Assembly (NCBI GenBank): GCA_032209605.1
Contig: JASFXZ010000026.1
Coordinates: forward strand, 2,542,001-2,606,000
DNA: 64,000 nt
Direction of reading: 5' to 3'
Source: Mactromeris polynyma
Taxonomy: Eukaryota; Mollusca; Bivalvia; Venerida; Mactridae
Shown here: positions 50,762 through 62,116 of the stretch, in pieces
Layout: each line of letters opens with the position of its first letter
How positions within the stretch are numbered: the stretch's first letter is position 1
Position numbers and translations under genes: made by a program
The notes under the pieces: model-generated
What the model was told of the DNA's origin: nothing
Seen by the model: only the letters and a program-made list of their open reading frames with translations
The model's database searches: none

Positions 50762-52168
50762 GTGTTCTACATCAATACTGTGAAACAAGTTATATGAAAG
50801 TTGATACATCAAAAACAAAAGTCATGGTTTTCAAAAAGGGTAGTAAATTAGCTCGTCATGAACAATTCTTTTATAGTGATCAGAAATTAGAAATTGTCAA
50901 TGTATTTACGTATGTTGGAGTAACGTTTACCTCGAGTATGTCATTAAACATTATGTCTAGCGAGCTTGCATTGAAAGCTAAACGAACACTATTTTCCATG
51001 TTGTCATCATTATACCAGTATGGCCAACTACCTTATCATGTATTTTTCAAATTGTTTGATACCACAATCTTACCTGTTGTTTTATATGGGGCTGAAATAT
51101 GGGGCTTCCAGTCTAGGGAAAATACTGTACTTCGTTTAGCATGTAAACAATTTGTGTGTGTTAACAAATCTTCCTTAATGCTGCAGTACTTGCGGATTGT
51201 GGACGTTATCCGATATGTAAAGAGTCTGTTAGACGTTGTATTAAATATTGGTTCAAACTTCTCAACATGCTAAATACAAGATATGTTAGGAAATATTACA
51301 ATATGTTAGTAAGTACGTCGTGCACCAAGTTTTTCAACTGGGCAAATGAAATTGAGTATCTTCTATGTAGCAATGGTTTTGGTTATGTCTGGTTAAACCA
51401 AGGGGTACAAAATGAAAACTTATTTCTTGAGTCGTTAACTCTAAGATTGAAAGATAAATACCTCCAAGGCTGGTATAATACTTTAGAATCTTCAGTGTCG
51501 TATAAAGTATACAAAAACATTAAAGCTGACTATGGAAGGGAATCATATCTTTCAATACTAAATGTTAGAATATTTAGACATAGCTATGCTCAGTTTAGGA
51601 CGGGCTTACCTCATTTAGAAATTGTTAGGAAAAGATACCATAATGCAATACAAGAAAATTGCAACTGTAGAGTGTGTTCAATGAACGTTTTGGTGGGATG
51701 AATTACATTTTCTTTTAGTTTGACCCGTTTATGTTGACTTACGTAGTTTGTACATCCCAAAGAAATATTTTGTTAATACGTCATGTCATAAGCTACATAT
51801 ATTGCTATCAAGCAGAAATGGGAGTCTTATTAATAATGTGGCTTTTTATATTCACTTTGCTTCATTGCGTAAAAAGATGATACTGCAATTATAATTAAAA
51901 ATGTTTTGTCTCTACTATACTTACCTGCAGTAGATACGATTGTAAAGCTCATACTATATGGACTGTTATTATGTTTATGTTATCAAAATGTTTATATGTA
52001 CATTGCAATTGTACAATTATGTTATACGCATTGCATTTACAAACTTCTTGTCACACTATTTACCTGTGTACTCACAATTGAAAAATAACATATAAATTGT
52101 AATAGATTATGTTATGGGCTGGAGGCCTAAGTCATCAATAAACCTATTGTATAAACTTATTGTATAAT
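50762..52168 (+). mobile_element. 5'-truncated LINE, copy A (C-terminal reverse transcriptase remnant)
   Basis: Coding starts inside the reverse transcriptase at LHQYCETSYMKVDTSKTKVM, just after where the catalytic blocks would be. It then shows FTYVGVTFTSS and LPVVLYGAEIWG, the conserved post-catalytic and thumb segments of Jockey/CR1-group LINEs. A 1-bp deletion near 51177 breaks the frame, which resumes at 51267-51701. The C-terminal zinc-knuckle region NCNCRVCS follows, and after a frame change DELHFLLV, then TGA where a Cys codon is expected, then PVYVDLRSLYIPKKY. The 3' UTR ends ATAAACCTATTGTATAAACT. There is no endonuclease or catalytic core, so it cannot move by itself. Confidence 0.8.
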
Positions 52169-52683
52169 CAAGGACCGTAATGGCAATCAAGTAACGTAAT
52201 GGCAATTAGGGAGGGCAATGGCAATCAAGGACCACAATGGCAATCAAGGACCTCAATGGCTATCAAGAACCACAATGACAATCAAGGACCGCAGTGGCTA
52301 TCAAGGACCACAATGGCTATCAAGGACCACAATGGCAATCAAGGACCACAATGACAATCGAGGATCACAATGACAATCAAGCACCGCAATGCAATCAATG
52401 ACAGCAATGGCAATCAAGGACCATAATGGCAATCAAGTACCGTAATGGCAAATAAGGACGGCAATGGCTACCAATGACCACAATGGCTATCAAGGACCTA
52501 AATGGCAATCAAGGACCGCACTGGCAATCTAGGACCGCTATATCAATCCCAAGGACCGCGGTGGCAATCTAGGACCGCAATATCAATCCCAAGGACCGCA
52601 GTGGCAATCTAGGACCGCAGTGGCAATCGGGGACCGCAATGACAATCAAGGACCGCAGTGGCAATCAAGGACCGCAGTGGCTG
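52168..52683. repeat. 19-bp minisatellite, right block of copy A
   Basis: About 27 degenerate copies of GGACCGCAATGGCAATCAA, including GGACCACAATGGCTATCAA and CCCAAGGACCGC variants. It continues the array split by the LINE. Confidence 0.85.
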
Positions 52684-53139
52684 TAAGAGTTTATCCTTTT
52701 GTGTTATCCTTGGTGTTAGTGGGTATGACCTGTTATCAATACACATGACGTAGTTAATTTGTTCTTATTTTATGTTTGAATAATCATGTACTATGTGTAT
52801 TGTTTTGTCAAAATATGTATATATATCTTTATATATGTGTGTCTCCCAAACTGTGTCGCTTTTGAACGGTTGTACTTTTGCAATCATTACAATCGTCATC
52901 ACAATTTCCTTATATAATAACCTAATGATAACGAATACACTAATTAACATTGGCGTAATGAGCAGATGTCACCGGTCGCACTATCTTTCTATTTTATACT
53001 AACCTCCTATGATTCGCTTGAAGAGTGTTAACTTGCCAAACAAAACAATACCAGAAAGTATTTGTAAGACAAGCTACTGTACAAATTAGTGAAACCCAAG
53101 TTGGCCGCTTTTAATTTTATTTGAAGTTTGGAACTCACA

Positions 53140-54685
53140 AATTAAGATATGAATAAACAACATAATCTTTGCAACGAACAGATAGTATCGTTTGTGTATC
53201 AATGATTTACTGTAGTAAGACTTGAGACTGCAGTTATAGAACTAACTCTAACAATGTAGAGATATTTTCGTTTGTGTATCAATGATTCACAGTAGCTAGA
53301 CTTGAGACTACAGTTATATAACTACCTTTTTTAATGGCGAGATTTTTTCGCTTGTGTATCAATGATTGACAACTGTAAGACTTGAGACAACAGTTATATA
53401 ACTACCTTTTTTAAATGGCGAGATTTTTGCGTGTGTGTATCAATGATTTACAACAGTTAGATTTGAGACTACAGTTATATAACTAACTCTTATAATGGAG
53501 AGATATTTTGTTTGTGTTTCAATGATTCACAGTAGTTAGACTCGAGACTACAGTTATTAAACTAAATCTAACAATGGAGATATTTTCGTTTGTGTATCAG
53601 TTATAGAACTATAGCTCTTGCAACGAACAGATATTTTCGTTTGTTTATCAATGATTTACACTGCACGACTTGAGACTACACTTATAGAACTAACTCTGAC
53701 AATTCAGAGATATTATGTTTGTGTATCAATAATTTACAACAGTTAGACTTAAGACTACAGTTATATAACTAACTTTTGCATTGGCGAGATGTTTTGCTTG
53801 TGTAGCAATGATTTACAACAGTACGACTTGAGACTACAGTAATATAACTAACTCTTGCAATGGAGAGATATTTTGTTTGTGTATCAATGGTTTACAACAG
53901 TTAGACTTGAGACTACAGTTATATAACTTACTCTTGCAATGGAGAGATATTTTGTTTGTGTATCAATGATTTACAACAGTAAGACTTGAGACTACAGTTA
54001 TATAACTTACTCTTGCAATGGAGAGATATTTTCGTTTGTGTAGCAATTATTTACAACAGTAAGACTTGAGACTACAGTTATATAACTAACTCTTACAATG
54101 GTGAGATATTGCCGTTTGTGTATCAATTATTTACAACAGTTTGACTTGAGACTACAGTTATATAACTAACTCTTGCAATGGAGAGATATTTGCGTTTGTG
54201 TAGCAATTATTTACAACAGTAAGACTTGAGACTACAGTTATATAACTTACTCTTGCAATGGAGAGATATTTTCGTTTGTGTAGCAATTATTTACAACAGT
54301 TTGACTTGAGACTACAGTTATATAACTAACTCTTGCAATGGAGAGATATTTTGCTTGTGTAGCAATGATTTACAACAGTTAGACTTGAGACTACAGTTAT
54401 ATAACTAACTCTTGCAATGGAGAGATATTTTCGTTTGTGTAGCAATTATTTACAACAGTAAGACTTGAGACTACAGTTATATAACTAACTCTTACAATGG
54501 TGAGATATTGTCGTTTGTGTATCAATGATTTACAACAGTTTGACTTGAGACTACAGTTATATAACTTACTCTTGCAATGGAGAGATATTTTGCTTGTGTA
54601 TCAATGGTTTACAACAGTAACACTTGAGACTACAGTGGAGAGATATTTTCGTTTGAGTAGTTAGACTCGAGACTAAAGTTACTTG
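53140..54685. repeat. 80-bp tandem array 2 (about 19 copies)
   Basis: Same family as array 1. The first ~700 bp is degenerate and matches the start of array 3 almost exactly. The rest is dominated by CTCTTGCAATGGAGAGATAT and GTAGCAATTATTTACAACAG variants. Confidence 0.95.
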
Positions 54686-56231
54686 CATTAAATACATATG
54701 TTTGGCCTAAAAATTACTATCAAAATTATTGCAAACTTACCATAGCAGTAATTGAAATATCTCTAACGAGTAAATAGTAAAACATTTAGTATAGACCCAT
54801 TACCAGCTTAATTCGCATCCACTGTATGAGACACATATTTATATACATGCCCATACAATTGCAAATGGTCTTGCTATTTTTGTATGCTGGACAATATCTT
54901 TGTGAAATGTCTTTATCGAATTCTTGATATTGGAAGCACGTTTTTCGACGTGTTCATGTGCATTGACATTGATGTGAGTTTTTTCGTAGAATTATAAATT
55001 GAACATTTTTTAAACAAGTGATGATATTTAGTCATTTCAGGGGGAGAGAAGCATGTCCAAGTATAAACACGTAATTTACGTTAATATCTAGTAAACAAGA
55101 CGAATAGTGTACCACAACACCGTGTCCTTGAATTTTTATTCACATCATATTTGCAGTAAACTAATAGACGGTGCAAAACATATATTTCATAAGTAAATAT
55201 AATCTAAAATTTATGCAAGACAATCTCACTCAGCGTAGACCAGCTGGTTCTCGTTTTCGGTATGAGATAAATTGTGTACGTCTGCTGGCATGTTACAGTT
55301 TTCTATGATTATAGGATAAATAATACAATGTATTGATCTCTACCACAGAGAGACGTGAAAATAATGACTCGATGTATTCCACCAGGCAGCCAAATTACGC
55401 GCTTATAGCGAGGTAATAGTTTTAATTGGAAATCATTGTACTTAGTGACTACAATTTCCCAAGACAAACCATCGCTTCTGTCCTTCAACGGAAAACCAGA
55501 CAGATTTTGGCAAAACATGTGGCATCCCTCATCAATCATACAATATCTTGTAAGTTGGTTATTGGGTAATTGATTACTATTTTATTGTTGATATGTTAAC
55601 ATTACGTCTTTCATTTTATTGTTGGAATAAAATCAGACCATACTATTCAGAGAAACTTTTACAGTTTTAGTTTATTACACAGTAGCTGTTGTTGAATCAT
55701 TGTCTTTTGTCAATGTTTTGTTATTTTATTACTTTCAAACATCTGCAAAGGAAACCTCTCTTGAACACACAACTTCAATCACTCATGGTCCAAGACTTTA
55801 ATAACATAATGAATAGGCAACTGGTATGAAATCTTGTTCATTTAAAGTAACCTGTACCGGCCGTGTTGTTGATTTATTAAGATATCAATATAAGTCTATC
55901 GTAGACATATGTTTTACTTTCGAGGAAAGTGTCAGATAATACATGACTGATACAGCCTTTCCACTGATGTTGAGAAGCAAAACATCGCGCTAATAACAGG
56001 AAAGCATTTAATTCTGCATCCCAGACTTGTTTCAATTTCTATGTCAGGAAAAACAATATTTATAAGAAAATCATTTTGATCCCATATTAATGCGTGTTCG
56101 CTAGTGTAGCAACATGTAAGTAAATCCAAGAATAAATGTAAAAGGTCTTGAGATATATCAAATAACTGCGCTTTAAGAACAACGTTAAATGACTTTGAAA
56201 CAAACTTGCTTTGTCAGCCACAACTGGTTGT

Positions 56232-56537
56232 CGAATTCAAGACAATCCAGGACCGCGATGGCAATCAACAACCGCAATGGCAATCAATGACCGCGATGGC
56301 AATCAGCGATCGCAATGGCAATCAATGACCGTAATGGCAATCAAGGACCGTAATGGCAATCAATGACCGTAATGGCAATCAAGGACCGTAATGGCAATCA
56401 ATGACCGTAATGGCAATCAATGACCGTAATGGCAATCAATGACCGTAATGGCAATCAAGGACCGTAATGGCAATCAACGACCGCAATTGCAATCAACGAC
56501 CGTAATGGCAATCAAGAACCGCAATTGCAATCAATAC
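56232..56537. repeat. 19-bp minisatellite, left block of copy B
   Basis: About 16 copies of GGACCGTAATGGCAATCAA/TGACCGTAATGGCAATCAA, longer and more uniform than the matching block of copy A. Confidence 0.85.
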
Positions 56538-56542
56538 CAATC

Positions 56543-57958
56543 GCGTGTTCTACATCAATACTGTGAAACAAGTTATATGAAAGTTAATACATCAAAAACA
56601 AAAGTCATGGTTTTCAAAAAGGGTAGTAAATTAGCTCGTCATGAACAATTCTTTTATAGTGATCAGAAATTAGAAATTGTCAATGTATTTACGTATGTTG
56701 GAGTAACGTTTACCTCGAGTATGTCATTAAACATTATGTCTAGCGAGCTTGCATTGAAAGCCAAACGAATACTATTTTCCATGTTGTCATCATTATACCA
56801 GTATGGCCAACTACCATATCATGTATTTTTCAAATTGTTTGATACCACAATCTTACCTGTTGTTTTATATGGGGCTGAAATATGGGGCTTCCAGTCTAGA
56901 GAAAATAGTGAAACTGTACTTCGTTTAGCATGTAAACAATTTATGTGTGTTAACAAATCTTCCTTAAATGCTGCAGTACTTGCGGATTGTGGACGTTATC
57001 CGATATGTAAAGAGTCTGCTAGACGTTGTATTAAATATTGGTTCAAAATTCTCAAAATGTTAAATACAAGATATGTTAGGAAATGTTACAATATGTTAGT
57101 AAGTACGTCGTGCACCAAGTTTTTCAACTGGGCAAATGAAATTGAGTATCTTCTATGTAGCAATGGTTTTGGTTATCTCTGGTTAAACCAAGGGTTACAA
57201 AATGAAAACTTATTTATTGAGTCATTTACTCTAAGACTGAAAGATAAATACCTCCAAGGCTGGTATAATACTTTAGAATCTTCAGTGTCGACTCGTATAA
57301 AGTATACAAAAACATTAAAGCTGACTATGGAAGGGAATCATATCTTTCAATACTAAATGTTAGAATATTTAGACATAGCTATGCTCAATTTAGGACGGGC
57401 TTACCTCATTTAGAAATTGTTAAAAAAGATACCATAATGCAATACAAGAAAATTGCAACTGTAGAGTGTGTTCAATGAACGTTTTGGGGGATGAATTACA
57501 TTTTCTTTTAGTTTGACCCGTTTATGTTGACTTACGTAGTTTGTACATCCCAAAGAAATATTTTGTTAATACGTCATGTCATAAGCTACATATATTGCTA
57601 TCAAGCAGAAATGAGAGTCTTATTAAAAATGTGACTTTTTATATTCACTTTGCTTCATTGCGTAAAAAGATGATACTGCAATTATAATTAAGAATGTTTT
57701 GTCTGTACTATACTTACCTGTAGAAGATACGATTGTAAAGCTCATACTATATGGACTGTTATTATGTTGATGTTATCAAAATGTTTATATGTACATTGCA
57801 ATTGTACAATTATGTTATACGCATTGCATTTACAAACTTCTTGTCACACTACTTACCTGTGTACTCACAATTGAAAAATAACATATAAATTGTAATAGAT
57901 TATGTTATGGGCTGGAGGCCTAAGTCATCAATAAACCTATTGTATAAACTTATTGTAT
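56543..57958 (+). mobile_element. 5'-truncated LINE, copy B (C-terminal reverse transcriptase remnant)
   Basis: Same truncation point and 3' end as copy A. The frame is intact through the 51177-equivalent region, with SSLNAAVLADCGRYPICKES, and keeps SRENSETVL where copy A has lost two codons. It is broken near 57290 by five extra bases (ACTCG) relative to copy A. The TGA replacing the last zinc-knuckle Cys is shared with copy A. The open frame 56439-57356 includes upstream minisatellite codons that are not part of the LINE. Confidence 0.8.
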
Positions 57959-57959
57959 A

Positions 57960-58478
57960 ATCAAGGACCGTAATGGCAATCAAGTAACGTAATGGCAATT
58001 AGGGAGGGCAATGGCTTTCAAGGACCACAATGGCAATCAAGGACCTCAATGGCTATCAAGGACCACAATGACAATCAAGGACCGCAGTGACTATCAATGA
58101 CCACAATGGCTATCAAGGACCACAATGGCAATCAAGGACCACAATGACAATCGAGGATCACAATGACAATCAAGCACCGCAATGCAATCAATGACAGCAA
58201 TGGCAATCAAGGACCATAATGGCAATCAAGTACCGTAATGGCAAATAAGGACGGCAATGGCTACCAATGACCACAATGGCTATCAATGACCTAAATGGCA
58301 ATCAAGGACCGCACTGGCAATCTAGGACCGCAATATCAATCCCAAGGACCGCGGTGGCAATCTAGGACCGCAATATCAATCCCAAGGACCGCAGTGGCAA
58401 TCTAGGACCGCAGTGGCAATCGGGGACCGCAATGACAATCAAGGACCGCAGTGGCAATCAAGGACCGCAGAGGCTGTA
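57960..58478. repeat. 19-bp minisatellite, right block of copy B
   Basis: Matches 52168-52683 nearly unit for unit, including the CCCAAGGACCGC variants. Confidence 0.85.
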
Positions 58479-58929
58479 AGAGTTTACCCTTTTGTGTTAT
58501 CCTTGGTGTTAGTGGGTATGACCTGTTATCAATACACATGACGTAGTTAATTTGTTCTTATTTTATGTTTGAATAATCATGTACTATGTGTATTGTTTTG
58601 TCAAAATATGTATATATATCTTTATATATGTGTGTCTCCCAAACTGTGTCGCTTTTGAACGGTTGTACTTTTGCAATCATTACAATCGTCATCACAATTT
58701 CCTTATATAATAACCTAATGATAACGAATACACTAATTAACATTGGCGTAATGAGCAGATGTCACCGGTCGCACTATCTTTCTATTTTATACTAACCTCC
58801 TATGATTCGCTTGAAGAGTGTTAACTTGCCAAACAAAACAATACCAGAAAGTATTTGTAAGACAAGCTACTGTACAAATTAGTGAAACCCAAGTTGGCCG
58901 CTTTTAATTTTATTTGAAGTTTGGAACTC

Positions 58930-60430
58930 ACAAATTAAGATATGAATAAACAACATAATCTTTGCAACGAACAGATAGTATCGTTTGTGTATCAATGATT
59001 TACTGTAGTAAGACTTGAGACTGCAGTTATAGAACTAACTCTAACAATGTAGAGATATTTTCGTTTGTGTATCAATGATTCACAGTAGCTAGACTTGAGA
59101 CTACAGTTATATAACTACCTTTTTTAATGGCGAGATTTTTTCGCTTGTGTATCAATGATTGACAACTGTAAGACTTGAGACAACAGTTATATAACTACCT
59201 TTTTTAAATGGCGAGATTTTTGCGTGTGTGTATCAATGATTTACAACAGTTAGATTTGAGACTACAGTTATATAACTAACTCTTATAATGGAGAGATATT
59301 TTGTTTGTGTTTCAATGATTCACAGTAGTTAGACTCGAGACTACAGTTATTAAACTAAATCTAACAATGGAGATATTTTCGTTTGTGTATCAGTTATAGA
59401 ACTATAGCTCTTGCAACGAACAGATATTTTCGTTTGTTTATCAATGATTTACCCTGCACGACTTGAGACTACACTTATAGAACTAACTCTGACAATTCAG
59501 AGATATTATGTTTGTGTATCAATAATTTACAACAGTTAGACTTAAGACTACAGTTATATAACTAACTTTTGCATTGGCGAGATGTTTTGCTTGTGTAGCA
59601 ATGATTTACAACAGTACGACTTGAGACTACAGTTATATAACTACCTCTTTTAATGGCGAGATATTTTAGTTTGTGTTTCAATGATTTACAACAGTTAGAC
59701 TTGAGACTACAGTTATATAACTACCTCTTTTAATGGCGAGATATTTTAGTTTGTGTTTCAATGATTTACAGTAGTAAGAGACTTGAGACTACAGTTATAT
59801 AACTACCTCTTTTAATGGCGAGATTTTTTCGTTTGTGTATCAATGATTCACAGTAGTAAGAGACTTGAGACTACAGTTATATAACTACCTCTTTTAATGG
59901 CGAGATATTTTAGTTTGTGTTTCAATGATTTACAACTGTAAGACTTGAGACTACAGTTATATAACTACCTCTTTTAATGGAGAGATTTTTTCGTTTGTGT
60001 ATCAATGATTCACAGTAGTAAGAGACTTGAGACTACAGTTATATAACTACCTTTTTTAATGGCGAGATTTTTTCGTTTGTGTATCAATGATTTACAACAG
60101 TTAGACTTAAGACTACAGTTATATAACTAACTCTTATAATGGAGAGATATTTTGTTTGTGTTTCAATGATTTACAACTGTAAGACTTGAGACTACAGTTA
60201 TATAACTACCTCTTTTAATGGCGAGATTTTTTCGTTTGTGTATCAATGATTTACAACTGTAAGACTTGAGACTACAGTTATATAACTACCTCTTTTAATG
60301 GCGAGATATTTTAGTTTGTGTTTCAATGATTTACAACTGTAAGACTTGAGACTACAGTTATATAACTACCTCTTTTAATGGCGAGATTTTTTCGTTTGTG
60401 TATCAATGATTTACAGTAGTTAGACTTACT
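58930..60430. repeat. 80-bp tandem array 3 (about 19 copies)
   Basis: Identical in layout to array 2 up to about 59640. It then switches to a CTACCTCTTTTAATGGCGAG variant not seen expanded elsewhere. Confidence 0.95.
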
Positions 60431-60490
60431 GTAGTCTCCTGTCTTACTTCTGTGAAAAATTGATACACGAACGACAATATCTCTCCATAT
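60431..60490 (-). repeat. inverted 80-bp-family monomer capping array 3
   Basis: TGTAGTCTCCTGTCTTACTT then CTGTGAAAAATTGATACACGA and CAATATCTCTCCAT are the reverse complement of the array unit (ATGGAGAGATATTG...GAGACTACA). It is the only inverted monomer I found. Confidence 0.8.
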
Positions 60491-60707
60491 TTGGATCTGG
60501 AGTGACCAGCAATCGCAACATCTTGGTATTTTTTATGTTGCACAACTAATCTTAACCTTCAAATTGCGCCGATATTTTTTTTCACAAGATATTTCTTATT
60601 TATTTTAAATTTGAACATCACGTTAAATGGTACACGCAGTAACTAGGTCATTGTCCTTAATACACTCATACATCATATCTGTCTATCTAGTTACTGGGTT
60701 ATCTCGG
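60491..60707. other. upstream flank of the GH45 gene
   Basis: Unique AT-rich DNA between the inverted monomer and the promoter. An AGGTCA half-site lies near 60646. Confidence 0.4.
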
Positions 60708-60723
60708 TGACCCTAGATGACCT
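60708..60723 (-). promoter_or_regulatory. candidate DR4 nuclear-receptor element
   Basis: TGACCC TAGA TGACCT on the plus strand reads AGGTCA TCTA GGGTCA on the minus strand. This is two direct half-sites separated by 4 bp, 59 bp upstream of the TATA box. DR4 sites are typical of RXR heterodimers such as LXR or TR types. Motif match only. Confidence 0.35.
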
Positions 60724-60781
60724 AGTTGAACAGGGAGACCATGTTTGTGAACTTAACATCACTATCACTCTCTAGTGATCA

Positions 60782-60789
60782 TATATAAG
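60782..60789 (+). promoter_or_regulatory. TATA box of the GH45 gene
   Basis: TATATAAG lies 54 bp upstream of the exon 1 ATG, which predicts a transcription start near 60812 and a 5' UTR of about 25 nt. Such a compact promoter fits a highly expressed secreted digestive enzyme. Confidence 0.6.
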
Positions 60790-60835
60790 CAACTTGAATG
60801 ATAACGCTGGCACCAAAACGTTTCATAACTTCAAG

Positions 60836-60866
60836 ATGAAAGCAACGATTGTATTATTATGTGTCG
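60836..60866 (+). CDS. GH45 endoglucanase, exon 1 (signal peptide start)
   Basis: ATG AAA GCA... codes MKATIVLLCV plus the first base of the next codon, ending at a GTAGGT donor (phase 1). I chose this start because exon 2 has a matching phase-1 acceptor, and joining them gives a continuous leader MKATIVLLCVVGGAFVDAG that fits a secreted enzyme. An alternative donor 4 bp downstream (GTAATT) would break the frame. A TATA box sits 54 bp upstream. Confidence 0.65.
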
Positions 60867-62116
60867 GTAGGTAATTTACTTATTAATACAATTTGATAAG
60901 AAACACCTTCGGGTGACACTTTTTCGTTTGTATGTAAAAGAAATTAATTTCTAAATACATTGTACTTCACTATTCTCTCACGAGCGTTACCTTACGTTCA
61001 GAAGTAGCTCTCCCGTCAGCACTCTCTTCCTCCCTTCCTCCCTTCCCCATCTTTACCCTCAACCCTCAACCCTCACTCTATATCGAACCTGTACATCTTC
61101 TCTTCCCCCTCTCTATCCCCCCTCTCTCTCCCTTCCTATTTCTCCCCTCCCCTCCCTCTATTTCTCACTCACTCTCCCCCCCCCTTCTCTCTCTTCTCCC
61201 TCTACCTCCCCCCTATCTCTCTTTCTCTAAAGAGACTTTGCAGTTATGTTTACTATATTATTGTTATGCCCGACATGTTTAACAAAGGTGTGAAGAGTTA
61301 ATGTATTCTTCCAACTATATTATATCGGAGCTACATATAATTTCTTTGATTTCTTTGAATTTGTTTTTAAAAAAGCTGTTTACTAATAATTTGAACTGGA
61401 ACGTGTATGGTCGTATATAGTATTTCTTAGATATAGTATCTTCATAATTCTGCTAGTGATTACATTCAAGAGTATTAAGTGGTATTCGTCTCCTAAACCT
61501 GAGTGACATGATGTGCATACTCTTACACGATTACCTGTTTAATTTTAGCAGCTAGTTGAAATATTTCAGTAAAAGATTGATTCAGCGACGAGCTGAGGCA
61601 AAACAATTATCGGTTAACATTTAGACGGCCCATTTTGTTAAGGAAAAGGATAATATAAAGTTATTTGTAAAATATTATTGTATCTGAAAACATATTTGCC
61701 GTATTTAATTAGTGAAACTCAGAAATTGGTGTAGATGTAGTCTTGAAGACCATATTAAATGTGCTGTAATTCCCCAAAAAAATTTCGTTTTGCATTATTT
61801 TTTTGTTTTGTAGTGACATACAAATATTCCTGCATTCAAAAATGTTAATAACTTAATTTCAACCAGATATGTCATTTGGGCCTAAAATCTCAGAGAATGA
61901 ACAATTATTTAAATATTCTTCGTATTTGGAATCTGTGTTTATAAGTCTGTAGTTTAAACATTATCAATATACATATTACATTGTTTCAATTACGTCATAA
62001 TCTCTAATTAAGAGTTAATAACATTACAAGTAAGGGGAACTGTTGACGTGCAGATAATGAACATTCACTGGTAATGGTTACCATGATATCGAACATTGCT
62101 ATTCTTATCCTTGTAG
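60867..62116 (+). other. GH45 intron 1
   Basis: A 1,250-bp intron from GTAGGT to ATTCTTATCCTTGTAG. It contains a long pyrimidine-rich tract at about 61010-61235 (CTCTCTTCCTCCC-type). No other feature is seen. Confidence 0.6.
61010..61235. repeat. CT-rich (polypyrimidine) tract
   Basis: About 225 bp made almost wholly of C and T in irregular CTCTCC/CCTTCC runs within GH45 intron 1. Such mirror-rich tracts can adopt triplex (H-DNA) forms; that is inference. Confidence 0.7.

Larger units (their letters stand above)
48976..53139. repeat. duplicated segment, copy A
   Basis: This roughly 4.2-kb non-array segment recurs at 54686-58929, offset 5.70 kb at its left and 5.79 kb at its right. Homology continues into the first ~700 bp of the following 80-bp array (to about 53845). 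It contains about 1.5 kb of unique DNA, a 19-bp minisatellite, a truncated LINE, more of the 19-bp minisatellite and 0.45 kb of unique DNA. Minus-strand frames at 49637-49834 and 50227-50514 are partly kept in copy B, but that follows from recent duplication. A poly-G run (about 49335-49346) in copy A is shortened in copy B. Confidence 0.9.
54686..58929. repeat. duplicated segment, copy B
   Basis: Second copy of the 48976-53139 segment with the same internal order. The extra 80 bp in offset accrues across the left 19-bp minisatellite (about four more units). The leftmost ~400 bp (54690-55090) differs from copy A much more than the rest. Confidence 0.9.

Noticed and set aside
52765..53002. Paired overlapping frames repeated at 58558-58795
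   Set aside because: Identical only because the DNA is duplicated; overlapping on opposite strands with no domain.
62074..62116. ATG at 62074 as the start of the cellulase
   Set aside because: A strong acceptor at 62116 and a phase-matched upstream signal-peptide exon with a TATA box explain the leader better. The sequence before 62117 is then intron.
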